This document shows positions 1 through 11,404 of a stretch of DNA of 64,000 nt, piece after piece (position 1 is the stretch's first letter; each line of letters begins with the position of its first letter). Below the pieces are notes generated by a model. The model had not been told where the DNA came from, did not search any database, and was given only the letters and a program-made list of their open reading frames with translations. Position numbers and translations under genes: made by a program. Source of the DNA: Deroplatys truncata (Eukaryota; Arthropoda; Insecta; Mantodea; Mantidae); contig CM060978.1 of assembly GCA_030765065.1 (NCBI GenBank), positions 219,871,498 to 219,935,497 on the forward strand, read 5' to 3'.

Positions 1-306
1 CATATACAAGAAAATCAGCAATCAGATTAACATTTGGATATCTCGATTAACATGAAGCATATGGAGAATAAGCGTATGTAAATATAGTTTGTACAAGATG
101 ACGCAGTATTTTATATCACAACACTGTGAATGCCAGAGTGATTGTAGCGTAACTTAACATTATTGTATGACAATGATTTGAGATGTTTGTTAATTATAAG
201 CATTGTTAGGAAATACGTTTACACGGCCTCACTGAAACTGACAATAGGAGCGAGTAACAATGTAGCGAGAGGGTGAGTTGTTTATCAATTAGAAGAGACA
301 AACAAA

Positions 307-469
307 TGACGTCAGAGTAGCGCGCTTTTCTTTAGAAATGGAGGGAATATCTTCCCTAGAGCATATGTGTTTGTAATTTTGATTGGATAAAAAAAAAGAC
401 GCTAATGTTAGCGCGCTTTATTAACCAATAGCAGCTCTGTTATAATGTTTAGGCATATCGGGGTGAGGG

Positions 470-477
<8 letters not shown>
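307..477 (+). promoter_or_regulatory. Promoter-like motif cluster in solo LTR 1
   Basis: In order: TGACGTCA (307-314, a CRE/ATF palindrome), ATTGG (382-386), CCAAT (424-428), then a TATA-rich stretch from 472. The same order and spacing occur in the other copy (TGACGTCA 51544-51551, TATAAA 51709-51714), as expected for an LTR U3 promoter on the plus strand. Activity is inferred only. Confidence 0.5.

Positions 478-504
<27 letters not shown>
472..504. repeat. (TA)n microsatellite
   Basis: About 16 uninterrupted TA units at the TATA position of solo LTR 1. The second LTR copy has a plain TATAAA there, so the run is a local expansion. Confidence 0.95.
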
Positions 505-507
<3 letters not shown>

Positions 508-526
508 GTCAGAGACAAGTATTGCA

Positions 527-660
527 CAGTTCAACAGGACCATTCACGCGTTACACGTCGCCCAGTTCATCAGAATCATTCACGCGTTACACGTCGCCCA
601 GTTTAAGAGAATCATTCACGCGTTACACGTCGCGCAGTTTTACAGAATCTCTCGCGTCGT
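527..660 (+). repeat. 36-bp tandem repeat inside solo LTR 1
   Basis: Three full 36-bp units (527-562, 563-598, 599-634) and a partial fourth, each starting CAGTT and containing ATTCACGCGTTACACGTCGC or a close variant. 36 is divisible by three, so an open frame of repeated residues runs through it; this is a by-product of the tandem array. The LTR at 51372-52126 has fewer units. Confidence 0.93.
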
Positions 661-1031
661 AAAGTTAGTTATAAAATGTGAAATGCGCGAATTAATAATG
701 TGCGGCAAATAAGTGATTATAGTTACATTAGAAAATATAACAGTTTCAGTCGGGCGTGTATCAAGAGTAAATATGTGAAATTAATAACGTGTGACGGCAA
801 TAAAAGTGTAAAAACAAATTCTTTTATCAGTGTTATCTTTTAGTAACAACTCCTTTCCGTTTACACACCCTGTTCAAGAGATTTGCTCGACTGAATAATA
901 ATAGCTAGCCGGAGGACAAAGAACCCAAAATTCAAAATAGGAAAACAATAACAGGCGCTCAGCAAATAAAGATAACACATACGAAACTGCGACAAAGAGT
1001 AGAGAAATTCGTGGGAGTGTAACACATTAGA

Positions 1032-2640
1032 TTTTTTTCAGTAACGATACATGTAGCGGTTAATAGTTTATGGTATATATATATATATATATTTATTTAT
1101 TTCAGATGATGTTTCCTGTGTGATTTTATTATGATGCTCATGACAGATTCACGGATGTCTTTAAACTACACCGATAAACTTTGAAATCGGATAGGTAATC
1201 CTTTAAAACTTTGTTAAGGAAGCCTAGCACTGCAAAGTTTCTCTTCACGTCCTGAATGCAGTGATTTTAACAGGGTTTCACTTATTAGTTATACAATACT
1301 AATTAACTAATCAATTAAAAAAAAGTACTACAGCTATACATATATTAAACTCAAAGCAATATAACAAAGCTAACAATAGGAAAAGGACACCACTCACTTC
1401 AATGTTAAATTTAAATTTCAAATTTAAACTTAAAACCCTTGCCGAATTCTCATTAACAGGAAGTCCTCGATTACACGTGCATTGATTTTAAAGCAAAGAT
1501 TATATCAACGTATTCTACTATATCTTGCCCTCTTAAACACACTGGGCACTTCCCCGATTTCAGCCAAGCTGCTGACTGTGTGTTGCAAGATCTTTGGAAT
1601 CAACAGAGATTTTATAAACTGCAACTATATAATGTGGACCAAGAAATGAATAAAAGACGAGTCCGGCGGCCAAGCAACGGATCCACATTTACCTATCCAG
1701 CAATTGTCGAATGCAACTGTAAGACGACATATTTCATTCCAAAACGAGAAGATGAATTACAGTCCACTATCATAAGATTCTATTCACTTGTAAAACTCCA
1801 CTCCTCCCTTTATTCCATTTGATCCCTGGTTGCTGGCATTGTTTGTAGTGAAAGAAGCCCGTGAATGAGTTCTTCAAACGAAAAAGATTCGATCGCAGAG
1901 TCTGTTTGTTCAACGGACACTCCGTGATTTGAATGCTTCATTACGTAAACTGAAATAAATGACGGAGTTGGAAATATTTCACATTCTTAACAACTTCTTA
2001 TGGCAAAAAAAATAGCTGAGCTGTTTATTTTTTTCAGGAGTCTTCATTAGTCTGTCTCCATGCTTTTGATTTTAGCTAATATTTTAATTTCACTAATTCT
2101 TGGTGACGGTAAACCCGATTTCAATAAACATGTAATCTAATCTATGTAAAGTAAAGTACACACTAAATGATGATGAAATTATCAATAATTAAACAATGAG
2201 CAATTAGATGACTGTCTAGTACCATCGGTATGTCATGATAAACTCGTATCATATTACGGTGATGATAATCTTAATATTCAAGGAGAATTGGTTTTCACTA
2301 CTTGGCACGTAACATCTGCGCGTTTCTGTTGTCATTGTAGAATGTTTAGTTCTGGTTTCACAGTTTAGGAAAGAGATAATCAAGTAATAAGAATAAATGT
2401 TTTTAAGGTATCGTTTAAATAATAGTAGGCACGGAATTAGCATACTGAAGTTGGGAGCGAACGGGGTTGAGTTGATGTCCTAGCCAGTGGGTGGGGTGGC
2501 AGGCAGCTGCGTAGTGAAGGTCACTGTGGACATTCATATTGCTGGTTGGCCTTGATTGATGCAGTCCCCTTACCTATTCGAGATCCAGTGAGCAACGAAC
2601 TATAGTTTCATGGTATTTACATATTCATTTATATTTTGTA
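1032..2640. other. Unassigned AT-rich stretch
   Basis: It holds a (TA)n run at about 1074-1090 and an 80-codon open frame at 1580-1822 (+) with no recognisable motif. I see no transposon ends, tRNA-like boxes or homology to other parts of the window. Confidence 0.5.
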
Positions 2641-2828
2641 GGCGGCGCCGTGGCCGAGTGGTTAGACAGCTCGCCTTCCACCGAGGCGGCCCGGGTTCAA
2701 TCCCAGGGACCTGCATGTGGGATTTGTGGTGGACGAAGCGGCGTCTGGGCGGGTTTTCTCCGGGTTCTCCGGTTTCCCCCGCCATTCATTCCACCAATGC
2801 TCCATCATCACCTTTCCTTTCATCCAAT
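2641..2828 (+). mobile_element. tRNA-derived SINE
   Basis: The head has a pol III A box (TGGCCGAGTGG, 2651-2661) and B box (GGTTCAATCC, 2694-2703) at tRNA-like spacing. A GC-rich body follows, with GGGTTTTCTCCGGGTTCTCC at about 2750. The outer tRNA stems do not pair, so it is not a working tRNA gene. It abuts a truncated ACTTTCTC-family copy at about 2829. The short frames on both strands across it are by-products. Confidence 0.8.
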
Positions 2829-3194
2829 ATCTTAAACATATGATATTTTAATCAAAATCGTTAGCCATTTTTGAGAAAATTAAACTTTTCGAAAAATGTT
2901 CCATGTAAAGGGTAATCTGGGCTGGGGGGAGTTTCTTGAAAACCTTCGTGTCGCATCTCTGGAAGATACTGAACCTAAATACCAAGTTTGGTGTTTATCC
3001 GACTGTTCGTTTCTGAGTTATGCTGTTCACAGACAGACTCACACAAACACACAGACAGACACACAGACATGTTTCCAAAAATGCTTTTTTGGATTCAGGG
3101 TGTCTCAAAACATGTATTTCCGGTGAAAACTCGGTATCGAATTTTTGGGTGGAATACAATACTTCCCCTCCTTACTGTACGTAGTAGAGAAAGT
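2829..3194 (-). repeat. ACTTTCTC-family copy, partial (5' part)
   Basis: Minus-oriented 5' part of the element: the segment from CTTAAACATATGATATTTTA through a CA/CAGA microsatellite (about 3030-3070) to GTAGTAGAGAAAGT, followed by AAAAA. The 3' part is missing where it meets the SINE. Two overlapping plus-strand frames are open across it; they recur in other copies. Confidence 0.9.
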
Positions 3195-4454
3195 AAAAAT
3201 GTCCATTTGACTTTGCAGATATGTGTGCCATTAAGGACGTTCTATTGGATTCAAACAATGAATACAAATCCACAAAAGTTTATTCGTGTGATACCCCATT
3301 CTTTAGTTATGCACCTATCACGTCATGTGACGAAGAACGAAGTTTTTCTAGCTATAAACTCATTTTAAGTGAAAATACGAGATGTTTTTATTTGATACAT
3401 TGCGAATTCACCTTGTAATTCGCTGTAATTACATGAAAAGAAGTGTACTGTATTCATTTGCATTATTTGGGTTATTACTTTATGTATTTATTTTAAATAT
3501 TTATGTATGTGGTGCAATGAAGTCGTGAAGAAATATATTTTGTGATATGTATATTGTTTGCACTTTTTCTCCTGTCGTGAAAAATGGTTACTTCAGAATG
3601 TTAAAACAGGTACAATCATGCAAAACTGTTATGTTAGGTAATTACTTTCCGTACTCGATACACACTGGAAAATGTGACGTTTATTTTGTGCCCTACTGTA
3701 ACTAGATGTTTACGTTGAGGGAAGGGCTACCTGCACGCTTTATCTGCCATCCCACTCGAACTAAACAACGCAGTGGTTTTGCGTCTCGTAACCCTGCACC
3801 GAGCCTGATCATAATACACGCAAAAGCTAATATTTCAGATTGTTGAAAACAGTGGGGTATCAACGGTAATATTTATGAAATATACAGTTGAACTTGACAT
3901 ACGTTATTCACTTCTACGTTTTTCGCAAATATATGTTAAATTCGTTAGACATCCAACTTTGCTCAATAATACGTTTTTGGTTAGAGTATTTCCCCAAATG
4001 TCGTGTATTGGGACATCTTTTCTGGTCCTCATGTAGGAAATATACTAATTTATACATCATGCTTATGCCACGTTAAGATTTATTATGCATGGTTTATAGT
4101 AGACTGTATCCCCACTGTTGCAGCACAAAACAGCAGAAATCTTCGACAGGTATCAATATTTTCGGAACGCATTATTACTATGTCGTTTTAGATATACGGT
4201 ATTCTTAGCAGGTTGGATCTGAATAAGTATATGATGACAGTGATGAAGTAGCCTAAATAATGAAAAGTGTTCCCATTGTGCACAAGGCAATTCAAGCTAT
4301 AGAACTTATACAACGGTTTCTATGCTCATAAAACCTAAATGCTGATAACATATCTAAATTAGTGCATACAGTCGACTAATGGAAAAGCAAATAAGCAAAT
4401 AAAAAGTGACGTTTCTTTAAGCCAGTGTTAAGCACCAGTACTACGAATATTTTT
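3195..4454. other. Unassigned AT-rich stretch
   Basis: I recognise no element ends, tRNA-like boxes or protein motifs here. Open frames are at most about 62 codons. Confidence 0.5.
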
Positions 4455-5300
4455 ACTTTCTCTACTACGTATAGTAAGTAGGGGAAGTATTGTATTCCAC
4501 CCAAAAATTCGATACCGAGATTTCACCGGAAATACATGTTTTGAGGCCTCCTGAGTCCAAAAAAGTATTTTTGGAAACATGTCCGTGTGTGTGTCTGTCT
4601 GTGAACAGCATAACTCAGAAACGAACAGTCGGATAAACACCAAACTTGGCATTTAGGTTCAGTATCTTCCAGAAATGTGACACGAAGGTTTTCAAGAAAA
4701 TTCCCCTACCCCAGATTACCCTTTTCATGGAACATTTTTAAAAGATTTTAATTTTCTCAAAAATGGCTCCAACAATTTTGATTAAAATATCATATATTTA
4801 AGATACTTTCATGACCAAATAAAATGTATATCTTGAATTTTCTGGGAATGTTTCCAAAAGTATTCTTAATTGTGAACGACTTTTGCATAACTGGTAAACC
4901 ATAACAGATAGACAAAATTTTACTACACAAAAAATGTAGATCGCGTTGAAATATACAATTTATGACATATACATTTTTTGTTGTTGAGCGAACCATTTTT
5001 GAGATATTGCGTGTTATTCCCTTAAATTTTCCAATACTTATACTTTTTCTCAAATGGGAATTCGTTATTCATTTTTTTTGTCCTGGTAATGCAAAGAGAA
5101 TGGAATACTTCGCATAGCAACCAGCTCTTAAAATATTTGACTATTGCTTAAAGCCCACCAATTCACCTTGCATCTACAAGAAAATTAGCAATAATATTAA
5201 CATCTCGATATCTCGCTTAACATGAAGCATATGGAGAATAAGCGCTTGTAAAAATAGTTGTACAAGAGTAGAGAAAGTCATGTGAGTGTAACACATCAGA
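4455..5300 (+). repeat. ACTTTCTC-family copy, full length (reference copy)
   Basis: Complete 846-bp copy running from ACTTTCTCTACTACGTATAG to ACACATCAGA, with T runs directly outside both ends. Near the left end TACTA-CGTA-TAGTA can form a 5-bp hairpin. The inverted copy GTAGAGAAAGT lies about 25 bp before the right end. It is followed by ATGTG-7 nt-CACAT, which can form a second hairpin. A TG/CTG microsatellite lies about 125 bp in. No coding capacity beyond short open frames. Confidence 0.93.
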
Positions 5301-7838
5301 TTTTTTAAAAATTATGAATAAAAGTACTGGCATGAATATATGTAGTCTAAATAGTGTACTGTGTTTGTTATTTGCGTCTTTCATTTATTGTTTTATTGTA
5401 TTAAATCATATGTAATTAGAGTAATGATGTAATAAAACAGTTTCGGTTCCATAAGAAAATTTATTTCTACGTTTTTTTATTTATATTATTTTAGCCGTCT
5501 CTCTTTGAAAACGTATAACTGAGATTGTACTATATTATTATACACAATTATAAAAATCTTATGTTTTGGAGGCTCTCCAAAAATGGTAAATATTTAGGAG
5601 CCTCTCCAGATAAAGTATGCTTACGTTTGTGTCTATTTCAACTAAATTTGAAAAAGGCAAGCTTTCTTAACATGCTTAGACGTAATATTTCAACCCCATT
5701 TGCAGCAGTTTGTGCAAATTTCAGAAATCCTTGTAATCTTTTTGTATAAACTTCCTGTAATTTTATAACGAATTGGAACCAAATTTTAACGTTTTCTGAA
5801 AACTGGTTTATTTAAAAGTGGCCTCTTTATGTGAAATTGTATATCTAAAAATCGCCAACTTTTAAGAGGACACCGTATATACTGCACTTGATTTTGTGTC
5901 GATTTCAAACAACTTTGAAACGTATTGACGAACTGTGTTCAATGTTACATATTAAATTTCAGCTGTGTACTGCAGCTTTCATGATTTGTCACATGCATAC
6001 CGGCGGATAAAGGCAAGCTAATAGCTGCACCGCACCAACGAACGCATCCAAAATAACTGTTAAAATTTTCCGAGATTAACTTAACTCTAGATATTACACT
6101 TTCCAGGATTTAAAACAATGTACTTTAACGTTTTAAGAAGACCTCTCGTCCACGAGGCGAAATATCATATGAACGTAATTTTTTAAACGCTCCGTTTCTT
6201 GTAATCCGCTGATTCACTTCTGCATATGCATGTATTAATGCACAAACTGTTCTATTTTTGTGTGAATAATTTCATAGCAATCGTATAATAACCATCATAA
6301 GTACAGTCGGATTATAAAAAGAAGTGTTAGTTTGTCCACGGTTAGAAGGATTTACAAATGAGATATTGGGTTGCGTTGATGTAGCAACTCGTAGTTCTAA
6401 TCTTTTGGAGATTGCTTTCCTTTTTCTTTAGCAAACTACTACTATACAATCACTATACTATGCGACTTATTTCATTTCTTTATCAGCATTCTCCAGGGAT
6501 ACTTCAGCACATACGTGTTCAGTGCGATGGCGCTGCGGATGGAAGCACATAATCCTGATAGTATCGCTTTGAGCGCTTTCTTTTAGATGATTTTTCATTT
6601 GGTGTAGTATTTTTATTTCATAATGTAGAGAAGGGATGTAGAAAAAATGCTGAAATAAGTGAAAAATGAAAAATGTTCTCCTCTTGACATGTACTTAAAA
6701 CAATGTCAGAAATGTTTGTTACCTTCTGTATTTTTCAAGAAACATGCCTTATATTCCAACTTAATTTGTCTGTACTCAACTAAATCTTTAACCCCCCCCA
6801 AACAAAAATTGAGGACGACCAAAATCCACGCCAAATACACCAAAATATATTAATTTAAAATATATTTGATGTATTTCATATTTAGTTATAATTTCACTTG
6901 AAAAATGCCAAAGGGACTTCAAATGCTTATATTGTTACAAAATATTGTCAGCAAATTTAATAGGAGAAGGTAATCGACACACTTGCCTAAATACTTCACT
7001 TCTTGAACTTCCAACTACTTTTGTGAAAGGTTCTGTTATCATAATGCTAAACATATGGTTAATATGATTATAGCTTATAAAGAGTGAACAAACCTAGATT
7101 TCTGTGAAATATTCCCACATTTCTATCATATCATTCACAAATACATGAAAAATCAAGGAATAAAACAAAAAGGAGGGAAGCAGCTAAATCCATGAAAGCA
7201 ATTGTCTTTTAAATGGAAACAAATTTTATGCTTGATGTGTAAGAAAATAGCTTCGGAGTGGTTTACCTTAAAGTACCTTATGAATTTTCATGTTAGTTTG
7301 TCACAAATGAATTAGAATTTGCAGTGCCAGATACCTTCCCCGTCTGTGATTACGTTTCCAGCAAACTCAGCTTTCAGCACGAAGAAAACTAAGGGGTGCA
7401 ATAAAGGAAGTTTAGCGAAAACGGATTAGTCCGTGGTAAAGGTGAAACTGAAGTTATACCCTATCATTAAGGCCGTCCCAATTTACGGCGCCATGTAATG
7501 GTTTGGTCAATAAATCGTTAACGGTTTTCGATCAAAAAGAATGGAAGCTATTTAACAAAACCTCCTTGTTAATCGTCGTTGGAAGAAAAAACTCAGTTTC
7601 GGCTTTTCTCCAAGTTGGGAGAACGACTGCGAACTAGCGTATCGGTTAATAGCTCCTAAAGGAAAACTTCTGCGACATTTCTTATTAAAAACCCTTGGAA
7701 AACACCACATAATCTTGGCCATTTCACGATAAAACGGTGCACCTACATGGCGGCAACGCAAAATCCCACTTTGATAACACTGGGCGATGCTGAAGGGTAT
7801 GTTCGTTACGAATATCATTTTTCGACGATAGTGTTTTT
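5301..7838. other. Unassigned AT-rich stretch
   Basis: No repeat of the window's families, tRNA-like boxes or recognisable protein was found. A 74-codon frame (5525-5749, +) and an 88-codon frame (7552-7818, -) have no motif I know. About 7330-7830 is less AT-rich than its surroundings and could be an unrecognised old element. Confidence 0.45.
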
Positions 7839-8470
7839 ACTTTCTCTACTAAGTATAGTAAGTAGGGAAAGTATTGTATTCCACTCAAAAATTCGATGTC
7901 AAAACTTCAAGGAAATATGATTTAAGGCATTCTGAACCCCTAAAAAGGATTTTCAGCAGCAGGTCCATGTGTGGGTGTGTGTGTGCGAAAAACAAAGCTC
8001 AAAAACGAAAGGTCGCATAAGTACCAAACTTGGTATTTAAGTTCAATATTTCCCAGGGTGCAACACCACGTTTTTCAAGAAAATCCCCACCCCACATGTT
8101 TGAAATTTATTTTCTAAAAGGTACTCTTAAGATTTTGATTAAAATACCATATGTTAAGGATATTTATATGAGAACTAAAATGTATATCTTGAATTTTCTG
8201 GGAATAGCCTGTCGATTGTCAGTTACTTCTCGCGATGTCAAGGAAACAGTATGGACTTTTGAGGCCAGCGTATAGCGCCCAGTTCTAAAACATTTGACTA
8301 TCACTATTCCCTCTGTGTCGTTAACAAAATGTGTAATGCAGCTATTTCTGCAAAGCTTTATCTCGATTAAAATGAAGCAGATAGGAAAATAAACTTTCTT
8401 AAGAATAATTTGTATACCCACTAATAAGCGATAGAGAGTAAAGAAATTCATGTGAATGTAACACATCAAA
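7839..8470 (+). repeat. ACTTTCTC-family copy, subfamily II
   Basis: It has the family left end (ACTTTCTCTACTAAGTATAG) and right end (ATGTGAATGTAACACATCAA), both against T runs. The middle differs from the 850-bp type and carries the CAGCGTATAGCGCCCAGTTC block shared with other subfamily II copies (rc at 11993-12626; 43051-43893). Shared ends with a different body fit an older sister subfamily. Confidence 0.85.
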
Positions 8471-8885
8471 TTTTTATCCGCTTCACGCTCATATTATCAT
8501 GCGTGGGGAGTGAAATACCTGCACTCCGTGCATTTTACATGCTTGCTGCAGATGTTAATCAAATGTATGTACTCCTTAAACTATTGATATGTATAGCTAT
8601 TTGTTGTTTCAGACAGGCAATATAATATATTTAATAGTTGAGTTTTACCCTTTAAATCTTACCATTTTTACTTCCCTTTATTTGTTAAGATTTAATTACG
8701 ATTTAATTCATGCAGCGTTCAAATATCTCACAAGCGGACACCTCACCTTCAGTTGTTGATTAACTGGTCAACACTACCAGGCTTAACTAATCGATCACCA
8801 GTTCAGAGAGATTTGATACTGCTTTTAAAATGCTGGCAGTGATTAACTTTGTGTTCGCGTAAATATTTCTATTATTCACTAAAAA
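8471..8885. other. Unassigned stretch between two family copies
   Basis: I see no recognisable feature in these roughly 415 bases. Confidence 0.5.
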
Positions 8886-9719
8886 CATGTGTTACACTCA
8901 CATGACTTTCTCTACTCTTGTACAAACTATTTTTACAAACGCTTATTCTCAATATGCTTCATGTTAATCGAGATATCGAGATGTCAATCTTATTGCTAAT
9001 TTTCTTGTAGACGCAAGGGAAATTGGTAGGCTTTAAGCGATAGTCAAATATTTTAAGAGCTAGTTGCTATGTGGAGTATTCCATTCTCTTTGCATTATCA
9101 GGACAAAAGAAAAAACGAAGAACGAATTCCCATTTGAGAAAAAGTATAAATATTGCAAAATTTAAGGGAATAACAAGCAATATCTCGAAAATGGTTCACT
9201 CAACAACAAAAATGTATATGACATAATTTGTATTTTAACGCGATCTACATTTTTTGTGTAGTAAAATTTTGTCTATCTCTATTGGTTTTCCAGTTATGAA
9301 AAAGTCGTTCACAATGAAGAATACTTTTGTAGACATTTCCAGAAAATTCAAGCTATACTTTTTATTTTTCATAAAAGTATCTGAAATATATATTTTAATC
9401 AAAATTGTTAGCCACTTTTGAGAAATTTAAAATTTTCGAAAAATGTTCCATGTAAAGGGTAATCTGGCGTGGGGGGATTTTCTTGAAAACCTTTGTGTCG
9501 CATCTCTGGAAGATACTGAACCTAAATACTAAGTTTGGTGTTTATCCGACTGTTCGTTTCTGAGTTATGCTGTTCACAGACACACACACACAGACATGTT
9601 TCCAAAAATACTTTTAGATTCAGGAGGCCTCAAAACACGTATTTCCGGTGAAATCTCGGTATCGAATTTTTTAGTGGACTGCAATACTTCCCCTACTTAC
9701 TATACATAGTAGAGAAAAT
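8886..9719 (-). repeat. ACTTTCTC-family copy, near full length
   Basis: Minus-oriented copy starting at the ATGTGTTACACTCACATGAC end and finishing at ATAGTAGAGAAAAT followed by AAAAT. It contains the CA microsatellite at about 9583. The arrangement matches the reference copy at 4455-5300. Confidence 0.92.
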
Positions 9720-10363
9720 AAAAATAGTATGCAACATACTTGGGTCATGTCCTTTGCAAAAACTCGGAAGCAAAACTATTCGATATTCGTATTTTCAAAG
9801 TTCTTCCTCGTTCTGCAAATATTAAGTTACCGTACTTGTGTCTAAATATGCTATTTTCATGATACAGCGTCAAGCGATTAGGGAAGATTACAGGTCCTAC
9901 ATCTCTTATTTGTATTGACATCATCGAAAAACACGCGAATGCAATATTGGTGTTAGCAATAAGAAGAGTTTTGTACAGTGTTACTATCTATACTATCTAT
10001 CTATATAAAAACACTGTCGTATGATCGAAAAGCAAGTGGGTCAGTGAGCAAATAAGTATGAATTTAAATCGTCACATCTTGGGATGTGAAAATGTTATTG
10101 ATGATTATAGGTAGTTATGGGCACATGATATTTATGACTGTCTGAAAGCATGCATCTGTGTAATTTTCGACGCTCTACTTGATCTTCAACATAAATGATT
10201 CTTGCGTTTACTAAAAGGACAGGTATTAAATTTTATTATGCACTAAATATTGAGTTTGCATTATTTTCTTTTGAAAAGAATGCACATGCATAATTTATAA
10301 CTCCAATAATAACATTTTAATAAATAGAAATAAACATATTATTTAAACTTTAAAATAAAAAAT
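9720..10363. other. Unassigned AT-rich stretch
   Basis: I see no element ends, tRNA-like boxes or protein motif here. Confidence 0.5.
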
Positions 10364-11404
10364 TCTGATGTGTTACACTCACCTGACTTTCTCTACTCTT
10401 GTACAAACTTTTAAACGCTTATTCTCCATATGCTTCATGTTAATCGAGATATCGAGATGTTAATCTTATTGGTAAGAATTGGTAGGCTTTAAGCAATAGT
10501 CAAATATTTTAATCGCTGGTTGCTATGTGGAGTATTGCATTCTCCTTGCATTACCAGGACAAATAAGAATGATTGGAAAATTTAAGGGAATAGCAAGCAA
10601 TATCTCGAAAATGGTTCTCTCAACAACAAAGATGTATATCACATATATTGTGTATATTAAAGCGATCTACATTTTTTGTAGAATTTGTCCATCTCTTATG
10701 GTTTATTAGTTATGCAAAAGTCGTTCACAATGAAGAATACTTTTGGAGACATTCGCAGAAAATTCAAGATATATATTTCATTTGTCATTAAAGTATCTTA
10801 AACATATGATATTTTAATCAAAATCGTTAAAGCCATTTTTGAGAAAATTAAAGTTTTCGACAAATGTTCCATGTAAAGGGTAATCTGGAGTTGTGAGATA
10901 TTCTTGTAAACCTTCGATACCGAGATTTTACCGGAAATATATTCTTTGAGACCTCCTGAATCCAAAAAAAAGTATTTTTGGAAACAGTTCCGTGTGTGTG
11001 TGTGTGTGTGTAAGTGTGTCTGTAAACACCATAGCTCATAAACGAACAGTCGAAAAACACCAAACTTGGTATTTAGGTTCAGCATCTTCTAGAGATGCGA
11101 CACGAAGGTTTTCAAGAAAATCCCCCCACCCCAGATTACCCTTTACATGGAACAGTTTTGGAAACTTTAATTTTCTCAAAAATGGCTCTAACGATTTTGA
11201 TTAAAATATCATATGTTTAAGATATTTTCATGACAAATAAAATGTATATCTTGAATTTTCTGGGAATGCCTCCAAAAGTATTCTTCATTGTGATCGAGTT
11301 TTGCATAACTGGTAAACCATAAGAGATAGACAAAATTTAACTGCACAAAAAAATGTAGATCGCGTTAAAATACACAATTTATGTCATATACATTTTTTGT
11401 GTAG
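10364..11404. repeat. ACTTTCTC-family fold-back composite
   Basis: 10364-about 10912 is a minus-oriented partial copy starting at the TCTGATGTGTTACACTC end. At the shared word CTTCGATACCGAG it switches to a plus-oriented partial copy (about 10913-11404) that lacks the ACTTTCTC end and stops in the ACATTTTTTGTGTAG block. Much of the two halves is inverted and could pair. Either one copy inserted head-on into another with loss of ends, or a template-switch inversion occurred. Confidence 0.8.

Larger units (their letters stand above)
99..994 (+). mobile_element. Solo LTR 1 (LTR retrotransposon fossil, probably Ty3/Gypsy)
   Basis: The block begins TGACGCAGT and ends ACTGCGACA, so it has TG...CA ends with a short inverted repeat. 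It is flanked by the 4-bp direct repeat AAGA (95-98 and 995-998), and removing it restores the uninterrupted ACTTTCTC-family sequence. A second copy lies at 51372-52126 with a different 4-bp duplication. No internal region is present, so this is a solo LTR left by recombination. The 4-bp duplication favours Ty3/Gypsy-like integration (family knowledge). It contains promoter-like motifs, a TA run and a 36-bp tandem array. The two copies look roughly 85% alike by eye, implying an old burst. Confidence 0.82.
1..1031 (+). repeat. ACTTTCTC-family copy (3' part), split by a solo LTR
   Basis: Bases 1-98 and 995-1031 match the 3' end of the window's main dispersed repeat: the block with TTAACATGAAGCATATGGAG, then GTAGAGAAA, then GTGTAACACATTAGA followed by a T run. 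The 5' part lies outside the window. The sequence is interrupted exactly at the site GTACAAGAGTAG by an LTR that duplicated AAGA, so this copy is older than the LTR insertion. Confidence 0.85.

Noticed and set aside
503-712. 69-codon frame with repeated HALHVAQF residues, considered as a repeat protein
   Set aside because: It is the translation of the 36-bp tandem array inside a solo LTR.
2651-2705. Possible functional tRNA gene
   Set aside because: A and B boxes are present, but acceptor and other stems do not pair, and a SINE body follows.
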